DNA of 9,274 bases from JAWLGW01 sp964569055 (GTDB lineage: Bacteria > Planctomycetota > J058): contig CAZMSZ010000305.1 of NCBI GenBank assembly GCA_964569055.1, positions 1 to 9,274 on the forward strand. Direction: 5' to 3'. The notes under the pieces were generated by a model. The model did no database searches. It was not told the origin of the DNA and saw only the letters and a program-made list of their open reading frames with translations. Below, piece after piece: positions 1-7,792 of the stretch (within the stretch, counting starts at the first letter, position 1; each line of letters opens with the position of its first letter). Made by a program: the position numbers and the translations under genes.

Positions 1-2
1 TC

Positions 3-386
3 ACCCGGGCCACCTTCGCCAATCACGAGGCCCTCAAGGGCGAGGACGACGCGCGCGCCGAGCTGGTCCTCCCGGGCGGCGCCCGCGACGGCAAGGTGCT
101 CGTGATCCACGGCATGCCCCGCTTCGCCCCCGGCGACGAGGTGGTGCTGTTCGCCACGGCCGCCCACCCGCGCTCGGGCGTGCGCGTCCCCGTCGGGCTC
201 GGCCAGGGCGTGTACCGCGTCTACCGCTTCCCCGACGGGCGGCAGCTCGCCCGGCGCGACACCCGCGGCCTGCAGCTCGCGCGCCGCGGCGGCGAGCGCG
301 TCGCGGGCGGCGTGGACGCCATGTCCCTGCCCGACCTCACCGGACGGATCCGGGCCGAGGTCGCGCGACGGCAGCGAGGCCGTTGA
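3..386 (+). CDS. Unrecognised protein, C-terminal part (5' end outside window)
   Basis: The frame is open from the first complete codon at position 3 to the TGA at 384-386, giving about 127 residues of a longer protein. An internal GTG at 96 is possible, but the coherent sequence before it argues that the gene begins upstream of the window. The visible part looks beta-rich: a strand pattern around AELVLPGGARDGKVLVIHG, then GMPRFAPGDEVVLF, then a GLGQGVYRVYRF stretch, then a basic helical tail (LPDLTGRIRAEVARRQ). I recall similar 'xPxFxPGxExxLFL ... GxxQGxxRV' proteins beside matrixin/IPT genes in deltaproteobacterial genomes, but cannot name a domain. Its stop lies within a few bases of the metalloprotease start, so the two are probably translationally coupled and may act together outside the cytoplasm. 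The N-terminus, and hence any signal peptide, is not visible. Function unknown. Confidence 0.75.
   Translation, partial: TRATFANHEALKGEDDARAELVLPGGARDGKVLVIHGMPRFAPGDEVVLFATAAHPRSGVRVPVGLGQGVYRVYRFPDGRQLARRDTRGLQLARRGGERVAGGVDAMSLPDLTGRIRAEVARRQRGR
376..379 (+). promoter_or_regulatory. Shine-Dalgarno-like GAGG for the metalloprotease gene
   Basis: GAGG lies inside the last codons of the preceding gene. It is nine bases before the GTG at 389 but only three bases before the alternative TTG at 383. The spacing and the rarer TTG codon favour GTG 389. The TTG start would overlap the upstream stop (TTGA) and cannot be excluded. Confidence 0.45.
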
Positions 387-388
387 GC

Positions 389-2566
389 GTGCGCGCGCGC
401 CGGCTCCGCCGCGCCCGCCTCGACGCCTCGCTCGCCCTCGGCGGGGCCGCGCTGCTCACGCTCGCGGTCGGGTTCGTGCGGATCGCGTTCGAGCCGGCCG
501 GCCCCGGCTTCCACTGGGTCGAGCTGCCGGTGCGCTACGTGATCCACGAGGCCGGCTCGGAGGACGTCGTCGACGGGTCGGATCACGCGGCGGTCGAGCT
601 CGCGCTCGCGCGCTGGGAGGCGGTCGAGGAGTCGAGCGCGGCCTTCGAGCGCGACGCCGCCGCGGACGACGCGCGCACCGACTACGACATGGACGACATC
701 CACCTCGTGATCTGGGACGAGGACGGCTCGTCGGGCTTGTTCCCGCCGGGCTCGGGGGTGCTCGCCTTGACCCCGATCCTGGCCACGCTCTCGGACGGGG
801 AGATCCTCGACGCGGACATCGTGCTCAACGGCGCGTTCACCTTCACGACCGACCCCGCCGAGCACCCCGACCGGTTCGACGTGCAGAGCGTGGTGACCCA
901 CGAGGCCGGACACATGCTGGGGTTCGACCACGCGGGCGGCCCGCTCGCCACGCTGTACAGCGCGATCCCGGCCGGAACGGTGCACACCCGGGCGCTGACC
1001 CGGGACGAGGTCGCGGCCGCGTCCACGGTCTATCCCTCGGGCCCCACCACCACCGGCCGGATCCAGGGGCGGGTCACGGTCGAGAGCGCGGGGGTCCGCT
1101 TCGGGCACGTCGTCGCGATCGACGCGGGCACGGGCGAGTACGCGGCGGACGCCATCACCGACGGGGATGGCGACTACGTCCTCGACGGCGTGCCGGCCGG
1201 GAGCTACACGCTCTACGCCGAGCCGCTCGACGGCCCCCTCCACACCGACGACACGGTGTCGCTCCACGGCGAGCTCGCGAGCGACTTCGGCACCAGCGCC
1301 GGGACGAGCGCCAGCGTGGGCGCGGGCGGGGTCGCCGCGGCGGACATCGTCGCCGCGGCGGCGAGCGGCCTCAACGTCAGCGGCGGCGTGGCGGTCACGC
1401 TCGAGCCCGGCGAGCAGGGCCTGCTGCAGCTGAGCGGGAGCGGGCTCGACGAGGTGGTCGAGGTCACGGTCACGGGCGCCGGCGTGTCGGCGGGCGCGCT
1501 CACGGCGAGCGCGACCCGCCTCACCGTCGGCCTCTCGGCGAGCGGGAGCGCGACCCCAGGCGTGCGCTGCATCCTGGTCCGCACGGGGGACGGCGAGCGC
1601 GCCCTGCTCGCGGCCGCCGTGCGGGTCGTCGCCCCGCCGCCGCTGGTGGAGTCCGTCTCGCCGCCGAGCGGGCTCGACCCCGCGGGGGGCGACCTCCTGG
1701 TCGTGCGCGGGCAAGGCTTCACCGCGGGGACCGAGGTCGTCCTCGGCGGGCGGCGCGCGAGCGACGTGGAGGTGGTGGACGCGACCGAGCTCCGCTGCCT
1801 CGCGCCGGCCGCCGGCGGGACCGACCCGCTGGTGGACCTCGTGGTCGTGCGCCCCGACGGGCAGGAGGGCCGGCTGCGCGCAGCCACCCGCTACGACGCG
1901 ATCCCGGTCCCCACGGCCGTCGACCCGGCGATCGGCTCGGTCCTCGGCGGGACCGTGCACCAGCTCGTGGGGAGCGGCTTCTTCACCGGGGCGCAGGTGT
2001 TCTTCGGCGAGGCGGAGGCCGAGGTGCTCTCGGTCACGGGCAGCGCGCTCGAGGTCCGGCTCCCGCCCGCGGCCGCGCCCGGGGTCGTGGACCTGCGCGT
2101 GGTCCAGAACGCCGAGGAGGGCCTGCTCACCGGCGCGTTCCGCTACGTCGACGGCACCCCGCCGCTGGTCGACGCGCTCAGCCCGACGATCGGGCCGACG
2201 CGCGGCGGCACGCGCGTGACGATCGTGGGGAGCGGCTTCGCCAGCGAGCCCGACGGGGTCGAGGTCAGCTTCGGCGGCGTCCCCGCCGAGGTCCGCTCCG
2301 CCGGCGAGGAGGAGCTCGTGGTCACCGCCCCCGCGCACGAGCCGGGCGCGGTGCTCGTGCGCGTGCGCGACCTCGCGAGCGGCCTCGAGACGATCGCCGC
2401 CCGGCGGTTCACCTACAGCGACGAGGCTCAGGACAAGAGCGGCGGGGGCGGCGGCGGGGGCTGCACGCTCGCCCTGCCCCACGCGGCGGCGGGCGGGTGG
2501 TGGCTCGCGCCGCTGCTGCTCCTCGCGGGGCTGACCGCGCTGCGCGGCCTGGCGCGCCCGCGCTGA
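389..2566 (+). CDS. Surface matrixin-type zinc metalloprotease with CarboxypepD_reg-like and IPT/TIG domains
   Basis: This is a 725-residue exported protease. The arginine-rich start and hydrophobic stretch at about 13-29 form a signal peptide or anchor. The catalytic domain (about 41-217) contains DDIHLVIWDEDG and the metzincin zinc motif HEAGHMLGFDH, with H171, E172, H175 and H181. The Met-turn position, eight residues after the third His as in MMPs, is Leu189 instead of Met. A CarboxypepD_reg-like beta domain follows at about 223-285 (DGDGDYVLDGVPAGSYTL), then a divergent Ig-like segment (about 330-412). Three IPT/TIG domains follow at about 418-505, 509-590 and 591-675, each with a G(x)GF-type strand. 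The end is a seven-Gly run, Cys692, a membrane helix (about 698-718) and a basic tail, resembling MYXO-CTERM/JDVT-CTERM sorting signals. It probably cleaves extracellular protein while tethered to the outer surface. The substrate is unknown. A start at TTG 383 would add two residues. Confidence 0.88.
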   Translation: MRARRLRRARLDASLALGGAALLTLAVGFVRIAFEPAGPGFHWVELPVRYVIHEAGSEDVVDGSDHAAVELALARWEAVEESSAAFERDAAADDARTDYDMDDIHLVIWDEDGSSGLFPPGSGVLALTPILATLSDGEILDADIVLNGAFTFTTDPAEHPDRFDVQSVVTHEAGHMLGFDHAGGPLATLYSAIPAGTVHTRALTRDEVAAASTVYPSGPTTTGRIQGRVTVESAGVRFGHVVAIDAGTGEYAADAITDGDGDYVLDGVPAGSYTLYAEPLDGPLHTDDTVSLHGELASDFGTSAGTSASVGAGGVAAADIVAAAASGLNVSGGVAVTLEPGEQGLLQLSGSGLDEVVEVTVTGAGVSAGALTASATRLTVGLSASGSATPGVRCILVRTGDGERALLAAAVRVVAPPPLVESVSPPSGLDPAGGDLLVVRGQGFTAGTEVVLGGRRASDVEVVDATELRCLAPAAGGTDPLVDLVVVRPDGQEGRLRAATRYDAIPVPTAVDPAIGSVLGGTVHQLVGSGFFTGAQVFFGEAEAEVLSVTGSALEVRLPPAAAPGVVDLRVVQNAEEGLLTGAFRYVDGTPPLVDALSPTIGPTRGGTRVTIVGSGFASEPDGVEVSFGGVPAEVRSAGEEELVVTAPAHEPGAVLVRVRDLASGLETIAARRFTYSDEAQDKSGGGGGGGCTLALPHAAAGGWWLAPLLLLAGLTALRGLARPR

Positions 2567-2579
2567 GCGCCTCACCTCC

Positions 2580-5469
2580 GTGAACGCGCCCGACCCGCTC
2601 GAGCCGCTGCACGCGTCGTCGCCCCGGCTCGGCCCCGCGCTCGAGGCGCGCCTGCGCGCCGCGGCGAGCGCCGGGCCGCGCGACGGCCACGCGGCCGCGG
2701 CGCTGGCGCGCGTGCTCGAGCGCGCCGCCGAGCCGGACGAGCTGCTCGCGAGCCTGGACGAGCTCGGGCTGCGGCGCGCGCTGGCGCTGCTCGGCCTGGG
2801 GCGCGCGCCGGTCGAGGCGCTGATGGCCGAGCCCGAGGACCTGCGGGTGCTCGCCGAGGAGCTGCCCCCGCTCGACGCGGTGGCGGAGGCGGAGAGCCTG
2901 GACGCCCTGCGCGTCATGCGACGGCGGGCGACGCTCGCCCTCGCGGCGCAGGAGCTGACGGGCGAGCTGCCCGCCACGCAGGCGGCCGCGCTGCTATCGG
3001 CCCTCGCCGACGCGCTGCTCGACCGGGCGCTGACGCTGGTCCGTCCGCAGGTCGCGCGGCGGTTCCCCGAGGCGGCCGCGCTGCCGCTGGCGGTGCTGGC
3101 GCTCGGCAAGCTGGGCGGGCGCGAGCTCAACTACTCGAGCGACGTCGACCTCGTGCTCGTGCGCGGCGACGGCGCGCCGGCGGAGGCCGCCGAGGCGCTG
3201 GCGCGCGCCTTCGTCGCGGCGGTGCAGGAGGGCGCGGCGAGCGGGCGCCTGTTCCGCGTCGACCTGCGCCTGCGCCCCTACGGCTCGAGCGGCGCCCTCG
3301 CGCCGCGCGCCGCGGCGGCCGCGGCCTACTACCACCAGACCGGGCGGCCCTGGGAGCGGCAGGCGCTGCTCAAGGCCCGCCCCGCGGCGGGCGACCGCGC
3401 CGTGGGCGAGGAGCTGCTCCGGCTGCTGGCGCCGTTCCTGTGGCGAGAGCGGCTCGACGCGCAGGCGATCGACGACATGCTGCGGCTGCGCGAGCGCATG
3501 AGCGCGCGCGTGGAGGACGCCGAGCGCGACGTCAAGGTCGGCCCGGGCGGGATCCGCGACGTGGAGTACGCGGCGCAGTTCCTGCAGCTGCAGCACGGGG
3601 GGCGCGACCCGGCGCTGCGCACGCCGAGCACGGTCGAGGCGATCGCGCGGCTGCGCGAGGGCTACCTGCGCCCCGCGGAGGCCGACGCGCTCCTCGAGTC
3701 GTACGAGCTGCTGCGGCGCCTCGAGCACCTGCTGCAGCTGACGGTGGACCGCGAGGTCACGCGGCTGCCGCGCGGCGAGGCCGCCGCGCCCCTGGCGCGC
3801 GCGCTCGGGCTCGACCTCGCCGGGCTCGAAGCCACCTACGCGCGCGCGCGCGCCCGCGCCCGGGGCGTGCTCGACACGCTGGTGCGGGCGCCGTTCCTGG
3901 CGGAGGGCGGCCCCTCCACCGCCGGTCAGCTCGAGGTGCGCGACCTGCTCCTGGGCGAGGCGAGCGCCGAGGTGGCCGAGCCGGTGCTCGCCCGGTTCGG
4001 GTTCCTCGACCCCGCGGCCGCCTGGCGCCACCTCCAGGGCATGGTGCGCGAGAACAGCCCGCTCCTGTCGCCCTCGGGGCGCGCGCGCACGACGCTGGCG
4101 GGGCTGCTCCCGCGGCTGCTGGAGGCGATCGCGGCGCGGCCCGACCCCGACCGCACGCTGCGCAACCTCGAGCGCGCCACCGCGCCGCTCGGCGCCAAGG
4201 CGACGGTGTTCGAGCTCATGGCCGAGAACCCCGACGCCCTCCACCTCCTCGTCAGCCTCGCGGCCGGGAGCGACGTGTTGGTCGACGTCCTGGCGGCGCA
4301 CCCCGGCGTCCTCGACGAGGTCGTCGACCGGCTGCTCACCCGCACGCCGGTCGCGCTCGAGGAGATCGAGGCCGAGGTGGCGGCCGCGCTCGAGGCGCCC
4401 GCGCCCGCGGCGCTGCGCGAGCTGCGCGCGCTCTACCTGCTGCTGGTCGGGATCCCCGACCTCGCAGGCCGGGCGAACGTCCAGAACACGGCCCGCGCGC
4501 TGGCCGACCTGGCCGAGGGCTTCTTGCGCGCGTTCGTCGGGCACGTCGCGGCGGCGGTCGCGCGCGAGCGAGGCGGCTGGCCGCCCGGCGGCGCGTTGTA
4601 CGTGCTGGCGGTCGGGAAGCTGGGCGGGCGGGAGCTGGCCTACGCCAGCGACCTCGACCTCGTGCTGATCTACGAGGGGCAGGACCCCACCCCCGACGGG
4701 ACGTCGCCCGCCGAGCTGTGGGGCGAGGTGGCGCGGCGGGTGATCGCCCTCGGCGAGAGCCCGGCCTCGGTCGAGGGGCCGCTGCTGCCGCTCGACCTGC
4801 GCCTGCGCCCGGGCGGGCGCAAGGCGCCGCTCGCGGTCCGGCGCGACGCGGCGCTGGCCTACTACCGCGGCGGCGCCCTGGGCGAGACGGCGCGCGACTT
4901 CGAGCGCCTGGCGCTGCAGAAGGCGCGCCTGGTGGCGGGACCGCCCGAGGCGGGCGTCGCGCTGATGCGCGAGCTGACGGCGCTCCTGTACGAGCGGCGC
5001 TACGGCCCCGAGCTGTGGGACGAGCTCGCGGCCATGCGGCGGCGACAGGTGGAGGCGGCCAGCCCGGGGAGCATCAAGCGCGGCGCGGGGAGCGTGGCCG
5101 ACGTCGAGCTGCTCGCCAGCGCCCTGGCGCTGGCGCACGGCGGCGAGCGGCCGCGCCTGCGCGAGCCCAACACGGCCCACCTGCTCGACGCGCTCGAGGC
5201 GGAGGGGCTGCTCGAGCCGGCCGAGCACCGCGACCTGCGCACGGCCTACGGGTTCTTGCGCCGGCTGAGCCTGCGGATCCGTGTGCGCTCGTGGTCGACC
5301 CGCCCGACGCTGCCGGAGGGACAGGAGCTGCGCGACCTCGCCCTCGGCCTGGGCTACACCGACGTGGGACCGGCCCCGGCCGAGGAGCACCTGCGGCGCG
5401 AGCTGGCCTTCCACCGCGAGCGCGTGTCGGCGGTGTTCGCGACGGTGGTGGCCCGCGAGCGCGCGCGGG
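2580..5469 (+). CDS. glnE: Bifunctional glutamine synthetase adenylyltransferase / adenylyl-removing enzyme (3' end lost in gap)
   Basis: GlnE adenylylates glutamine synthetase to inactivate it and deadenylylates it to reactivate it, under control of PII and glutamine; it acts in the cytoplasm. Both nucleotidyltransferase halves are present. The N-terminal adenylyl-removing half has GKLGGRELNYSSDVD (from G176; metal-binding D188, D190), DLRLRP (228-233) and VKVGPGGIRDVEY (318-330), followed by a LRRLEHLLQ helix near 378. The linker contains AENPDALHLL (from 548) and HPGVLDEVVD (from 574). The C-terminal adenylyltransferase half has GKLGGRELAYASDLD (from G679; D691, D693), DLRLRP (739-744) and IKRGAGSVADVE (832-843), where the usual Gly-Gly is Gly-Ser. 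963 residues are readable; E. coli GlnE has 946. The last ones (FHRERVSAVF) resemble the normal C-terminus, so the stop should be in or near the gap. The GTG start is 13 bases after the protease gene with no evident Shine-Dalgarno. glnA and glnB are not in the window. Confidence 0.95.
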
Positions 5470-5569
5470 NNNNNNNNNNNNNNNNNNNNNNNNNNNNNNN
5501 NNNNNNNNNNNNNNNNNNNNNNNNNNNNNNNNNNNNNNNNNNNNNNNNNNNNNNNNNNNNNNNNNNNNN
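5470..5569. other. Assembly gap of 100 N
   Basis: This run is exactly 100 undetermined bases, the usual placeholder for a scaffold join of unknown size. It removes the end of glnE and whatever separates it from the next gene. Apparent reading through the gap in any frame is meaningless, and a small gene or promoter could be hidden here. Confidence 0.97.
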
Positions 5570-5576
5570 GCGGCGC

Positions 5577-5582
5577 GAGGAG
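5577..5582 (+). promoter_or_regulatory. Shine-Dalgarno GAGGAG
   Basis: GAGGAG lies five bases before the ATG at 5588 and fixes that start. It is the strongest plus-strand ribosome binding site in the window and shows that the long open frame entering from the gap is not part of this protein. Confidence 0.8.
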
Positions 5583-5587
5583 CAGCC

Positions 5588-7792
5588 ATGAGCGCGAGCG
5601 CGCCCGAGCCCCACCGCTGGACGTTCTACACCGCGGGTGGGGTGCCGCAGGTCCGGATCGCCACGGGCGCGGACATCCTGGCGCTGCCCCAGCTCGACCC
5701 CAAGCTGTGGCTCGCGCTGAGCTGCCCGGTCAAGGGGCTCGAGCTCGACGAGCGCACGCTCACGCTGCTCGACACCGACGGCGACGGGCGGGTGCGCGCG
5801 CCCGAGGTGATCGCGGCGATCGAGTGGCTGCGGCCGCGGCTGCGCGAGGCCGACGACCTGCTCGCCGGGGCCGACGCCCTGCCGCTGGCGCGGATCGACG
5901 AGCGGACCCCCGAGGGGAAGCGCGCCCTGGCGGCGGCGCGCCGGCTCCTGAGCGGGCTCGGCAAGGGCGAGGCCGCCTCGGTCACGGTCGACGACGTGCG
6001 GCGCGCGTCCGAGCTGCACGCGACAACGCGGTTCAACGGCGACGGGGTGCTGCCGCCGGCCTCGGTCCACGAGCCCGAGGTGGCGCGGGTGGCCGAGGAG
6101 GTCGTGGCCTGCCTGGGAGGCGCGCCCGACCGCGGGGGCGCGCTCGGCGTGACCGAGGCCCAGCTCGATTCGTTCTACGCCGAGCTGGAGGCCTACGCCG
6201 CCTGGTGGGCCGAGGGGGAGGCGGCGAGCGCCGAGGTGCACGTCCTCGGCAAGGAGACCGAGGCCGCGGCGCAGGCGCTCGAGGCGGTCCGGGCCAAGGT
6301 GGACGACTTCTTCGCGCGCTGCAGGCTGGCGGCGTTCGACCCGCGCGCCGCGGGGACGCTGAGCCCCGACGACGCGTCGTTCGCGGCGCTCAAGGCCCAG
6401 ACCCTCTCGGCGACCGCCGAGGAGGCGAGCGGCCTCCCGCTGGCGCGCGTGGAGCCGGGCCGCGCGCTGCCGCTGAGCGAGGGGGTGAACCCCGCCTGGG
6501 CGGCGGCGCTCGAGCGGCTGCGCGCGCGGGTCGTGGCGCCGCTCCTCGGGGCCGCGGTGCGCGAGCTCGACGACGCGGGCTGGGCCGGGCTCGTGGCGCG
6601 CTTCGCGCCGTATCGCGCCTGGCAGGCCGACAAGGCGGGCGCCGCCGTCGAGCGGCTCGGGATCGCGCGGGTCCGCGAGCTGCTGGCGGGCGACGCGCGC
6701 GCCAGGCTGGCGGCGCTGATCGCGGAGGACGCCGCGGCCGAGGAGGAGCTGAGCGCGATCGCCGAGGTCGAGCGGCTGGTCCACTACCTGCGCGACTTCC
6801 ATCGGCTGCTGCTGAACTTCGTCTCGTTCAGCGACTTCTACGCGCGGCGCAAGGCCACCTTCCAGGCGGGGACGCTCTACCTCGACGGGCGGAGCTGCGA
6901 CCTGTGCGTGCGGGTGGACGACGCCGCCAAGCACGCGGCGCTCGCCGCCCTGGCCAAGACCTACCTCGTCTACTGCGAGTGCACGCGCAAGGCGGGCGGC
7001 GAGAAGCTCACGATCGCCGCCGCGCTCACGGCCGGCGACGCCGACCGGGTGATGGTCGGGCGCAACGGGCTGTTCTACGACCGGCAGGGGCGCGACTGGG
7101 ACGCCACGGTCACGCGGATCGTGGAGCACCCGATCAGCGTGCGACAGGCGGCGTTCCTGCCCTACAAGCGCCTGCTGCGCTGGGTCGAGGAGATGGCGGC
7201 CAAGCGCGCGCAGGCGGCCGACACCGCCGCGGCGGGCAAGCTGCAGGCCGCCGCGAGCGCGGGGGGCGAGGCGGCGGAGTCGGGCAAGGCGCCGGCGCAG
7301 AAGCCGAAGTTCGACGTGGGGGTGGTCGCGGCGCTCGGCGTGGCGGTGGGCGGGATCACCGCCGCGCTGGGCGCGCTGCTCGAGGCGTTCTTCGGGCTCG
7401 GGCGGTGGATGCCGCTGGGGGTGGCGGCGCTGCTGCTGTTGATCTCGGGCCCGTCCATGCTGATCGCCTGGATGAAGCTCCGTCAGCGCAACCTCGGCCC
7501 GATCCTCGACGCGAACGGCTGGGCCGTGAACGGGCGCGTGAGCATCAACCTCCCGCTGGGCGGGTCGCTCACCACGCTCCCCAAGCTGCCGCCGGGCGCG
7601 ATCCGGCTGCGTCACGACCCGTTCGCGCCCCGACGCAGCCGCTGGCAGCAGGTGCTGCTCCTGATCGCGATCGTGGCCGGCGGCGGCTACGGCCTGTTCC
7701 GCGCCGGCTACCTGGCGAGGCTGTTCCCCGGGGTGGAGTGGCTGGTGCCGCCCGCGCCCGCGGAGGCGCCGGCGGACGCGCCGCCCAGCTAG
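5588..7792 (+). CDS. Uncharacterised EF-hand protein with CxxC/CxC cluster and three C-terminal membrane segments
   Basis: This 734-residue protein starts with ATG behind a good ribosome binding site. It has no obvious signal peptide. Near the N-terminus is a canonical EF-hand loop, DTDGDGRVRAPE (D62, D64, D66, E73), inside a stretch (WTFYTAGGVPQVRI ... LDPKLWLALSCPVKGLELD) that I recall from conserved uncharacterised bacterial proteins. FNGDGVLPPAS, near 150, looks like a degenerate second loop. The middle is mostly helical and Ala/Glu-rich. At about 399-536 the sequence becomes more specific: HYLRDFHRLLLNF, CDLC (C437, C440), YCECTRK (C463, C465), VGRNGLFYDRQGRDWDAT and HPISVRQAAFLPYKR. The four cysteines could bind a metal; this is inference. 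An Ala-rich linker precedes membrane segments at about 577-603, 607-632 and 686-710, so most of the protein is probably cytoplasmic and membrane-anchored. It may share a transcript with glnE, but the gap hides this. No function can be assigned. Confidence 0.85.
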   Translation: MSASAPEPHRWTFYTAGGVPQVRIATGADILALPQLDPKLWLALSCPVKGLELDERTLTLLDTDGDGRVRAPEVIAAIEWLRPRLREADDLLAGADALPLARIDERTPEGKRALAAARRLLSGLGKGEAASVTVDDVRRASELHATTRFNGDGVLPPASVHEPEVARVAEEVVACLGGAPDRGGALGVTEAQLDSFYAELEAYAAWWAEGEAASAEVHVLGKETEAAAQALEAVRAKVDDFFARCRLAAFDPRAAGTLSPDDASFAALKAQTLSATAEEASGLPLARVEPGRALPLSEGVNPAWAAALERLRARVVAPLLGAAVRELDDAGWAGLVARFAPYRAWQADKAGAAVERLGIARVRELLAGDARARLAALIAEDAAAEEELSAIAEVERLVHYLRDFHRLLLNFVSFSDFYARRKATFQAGTLYLDGRSCDLCVRVDDAAKHAALAALAKTYLVYCECTRKAGGEKLTIAAALTAGDADRVMVGRNGLFYDRQGRDWDATVTRIVEHPISVRQAAFLPYKRLLRWVEEMAAKRAQAADTAAAGKLQAAASAGGEAAESGKAPAQKPKFDVGVVAALGVAVGGITAALGALLEAFFGLGRWMPLGVAALLLLISGPSMLIAWMKLRQRNLGPILDANGWAVNGRVSINLPLGGSLTTLPKLPPGAIRLRHDPFAPRRSRWQQVLLLIAIVAGGGYGLFRAGYLARLFPGVEWLVPPAPAEAPADAPPS

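Noticed and set aside
2440..2461. G-rich run that could form a G-quadruplex
   Set aside because: It is explained by the Gly-run codons of the sorting signal; several of the G tracts are only two bases long.
221..3130. 969-codon open frame on the minus strand across the metalloprotease and start of glnE
   Set aside because: Its translation is Arg/Ala/Asp/Glu/Val low complexity with no motif, and the opposite strand carries clear domains. Long antisense frames are expected in DNA this GC-rich because stop codons are rare.
3839..3850. Alternating CG run in glnE (possible Z-DNA)
   Set aside because: It is short and explained by an Ala-Arg repeat encoded with GC-rich codons.
2994..5414. 806-codon minus-strand frame across glnE
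   Set aside because: It is rich in Arg, Gln, Leu and Ala without recognisable structure; it is an antisense shadow of glnE.
3440..5587. Plus-strand frame reading through the gap into the EF-hand gene
   Set aside because: Upstream of 5588 it is a frame-shifted version of glnE, with runs of Arg and Ala, joined through the N run. The ribosome site at 5577-5582 marks the true start at 5588.
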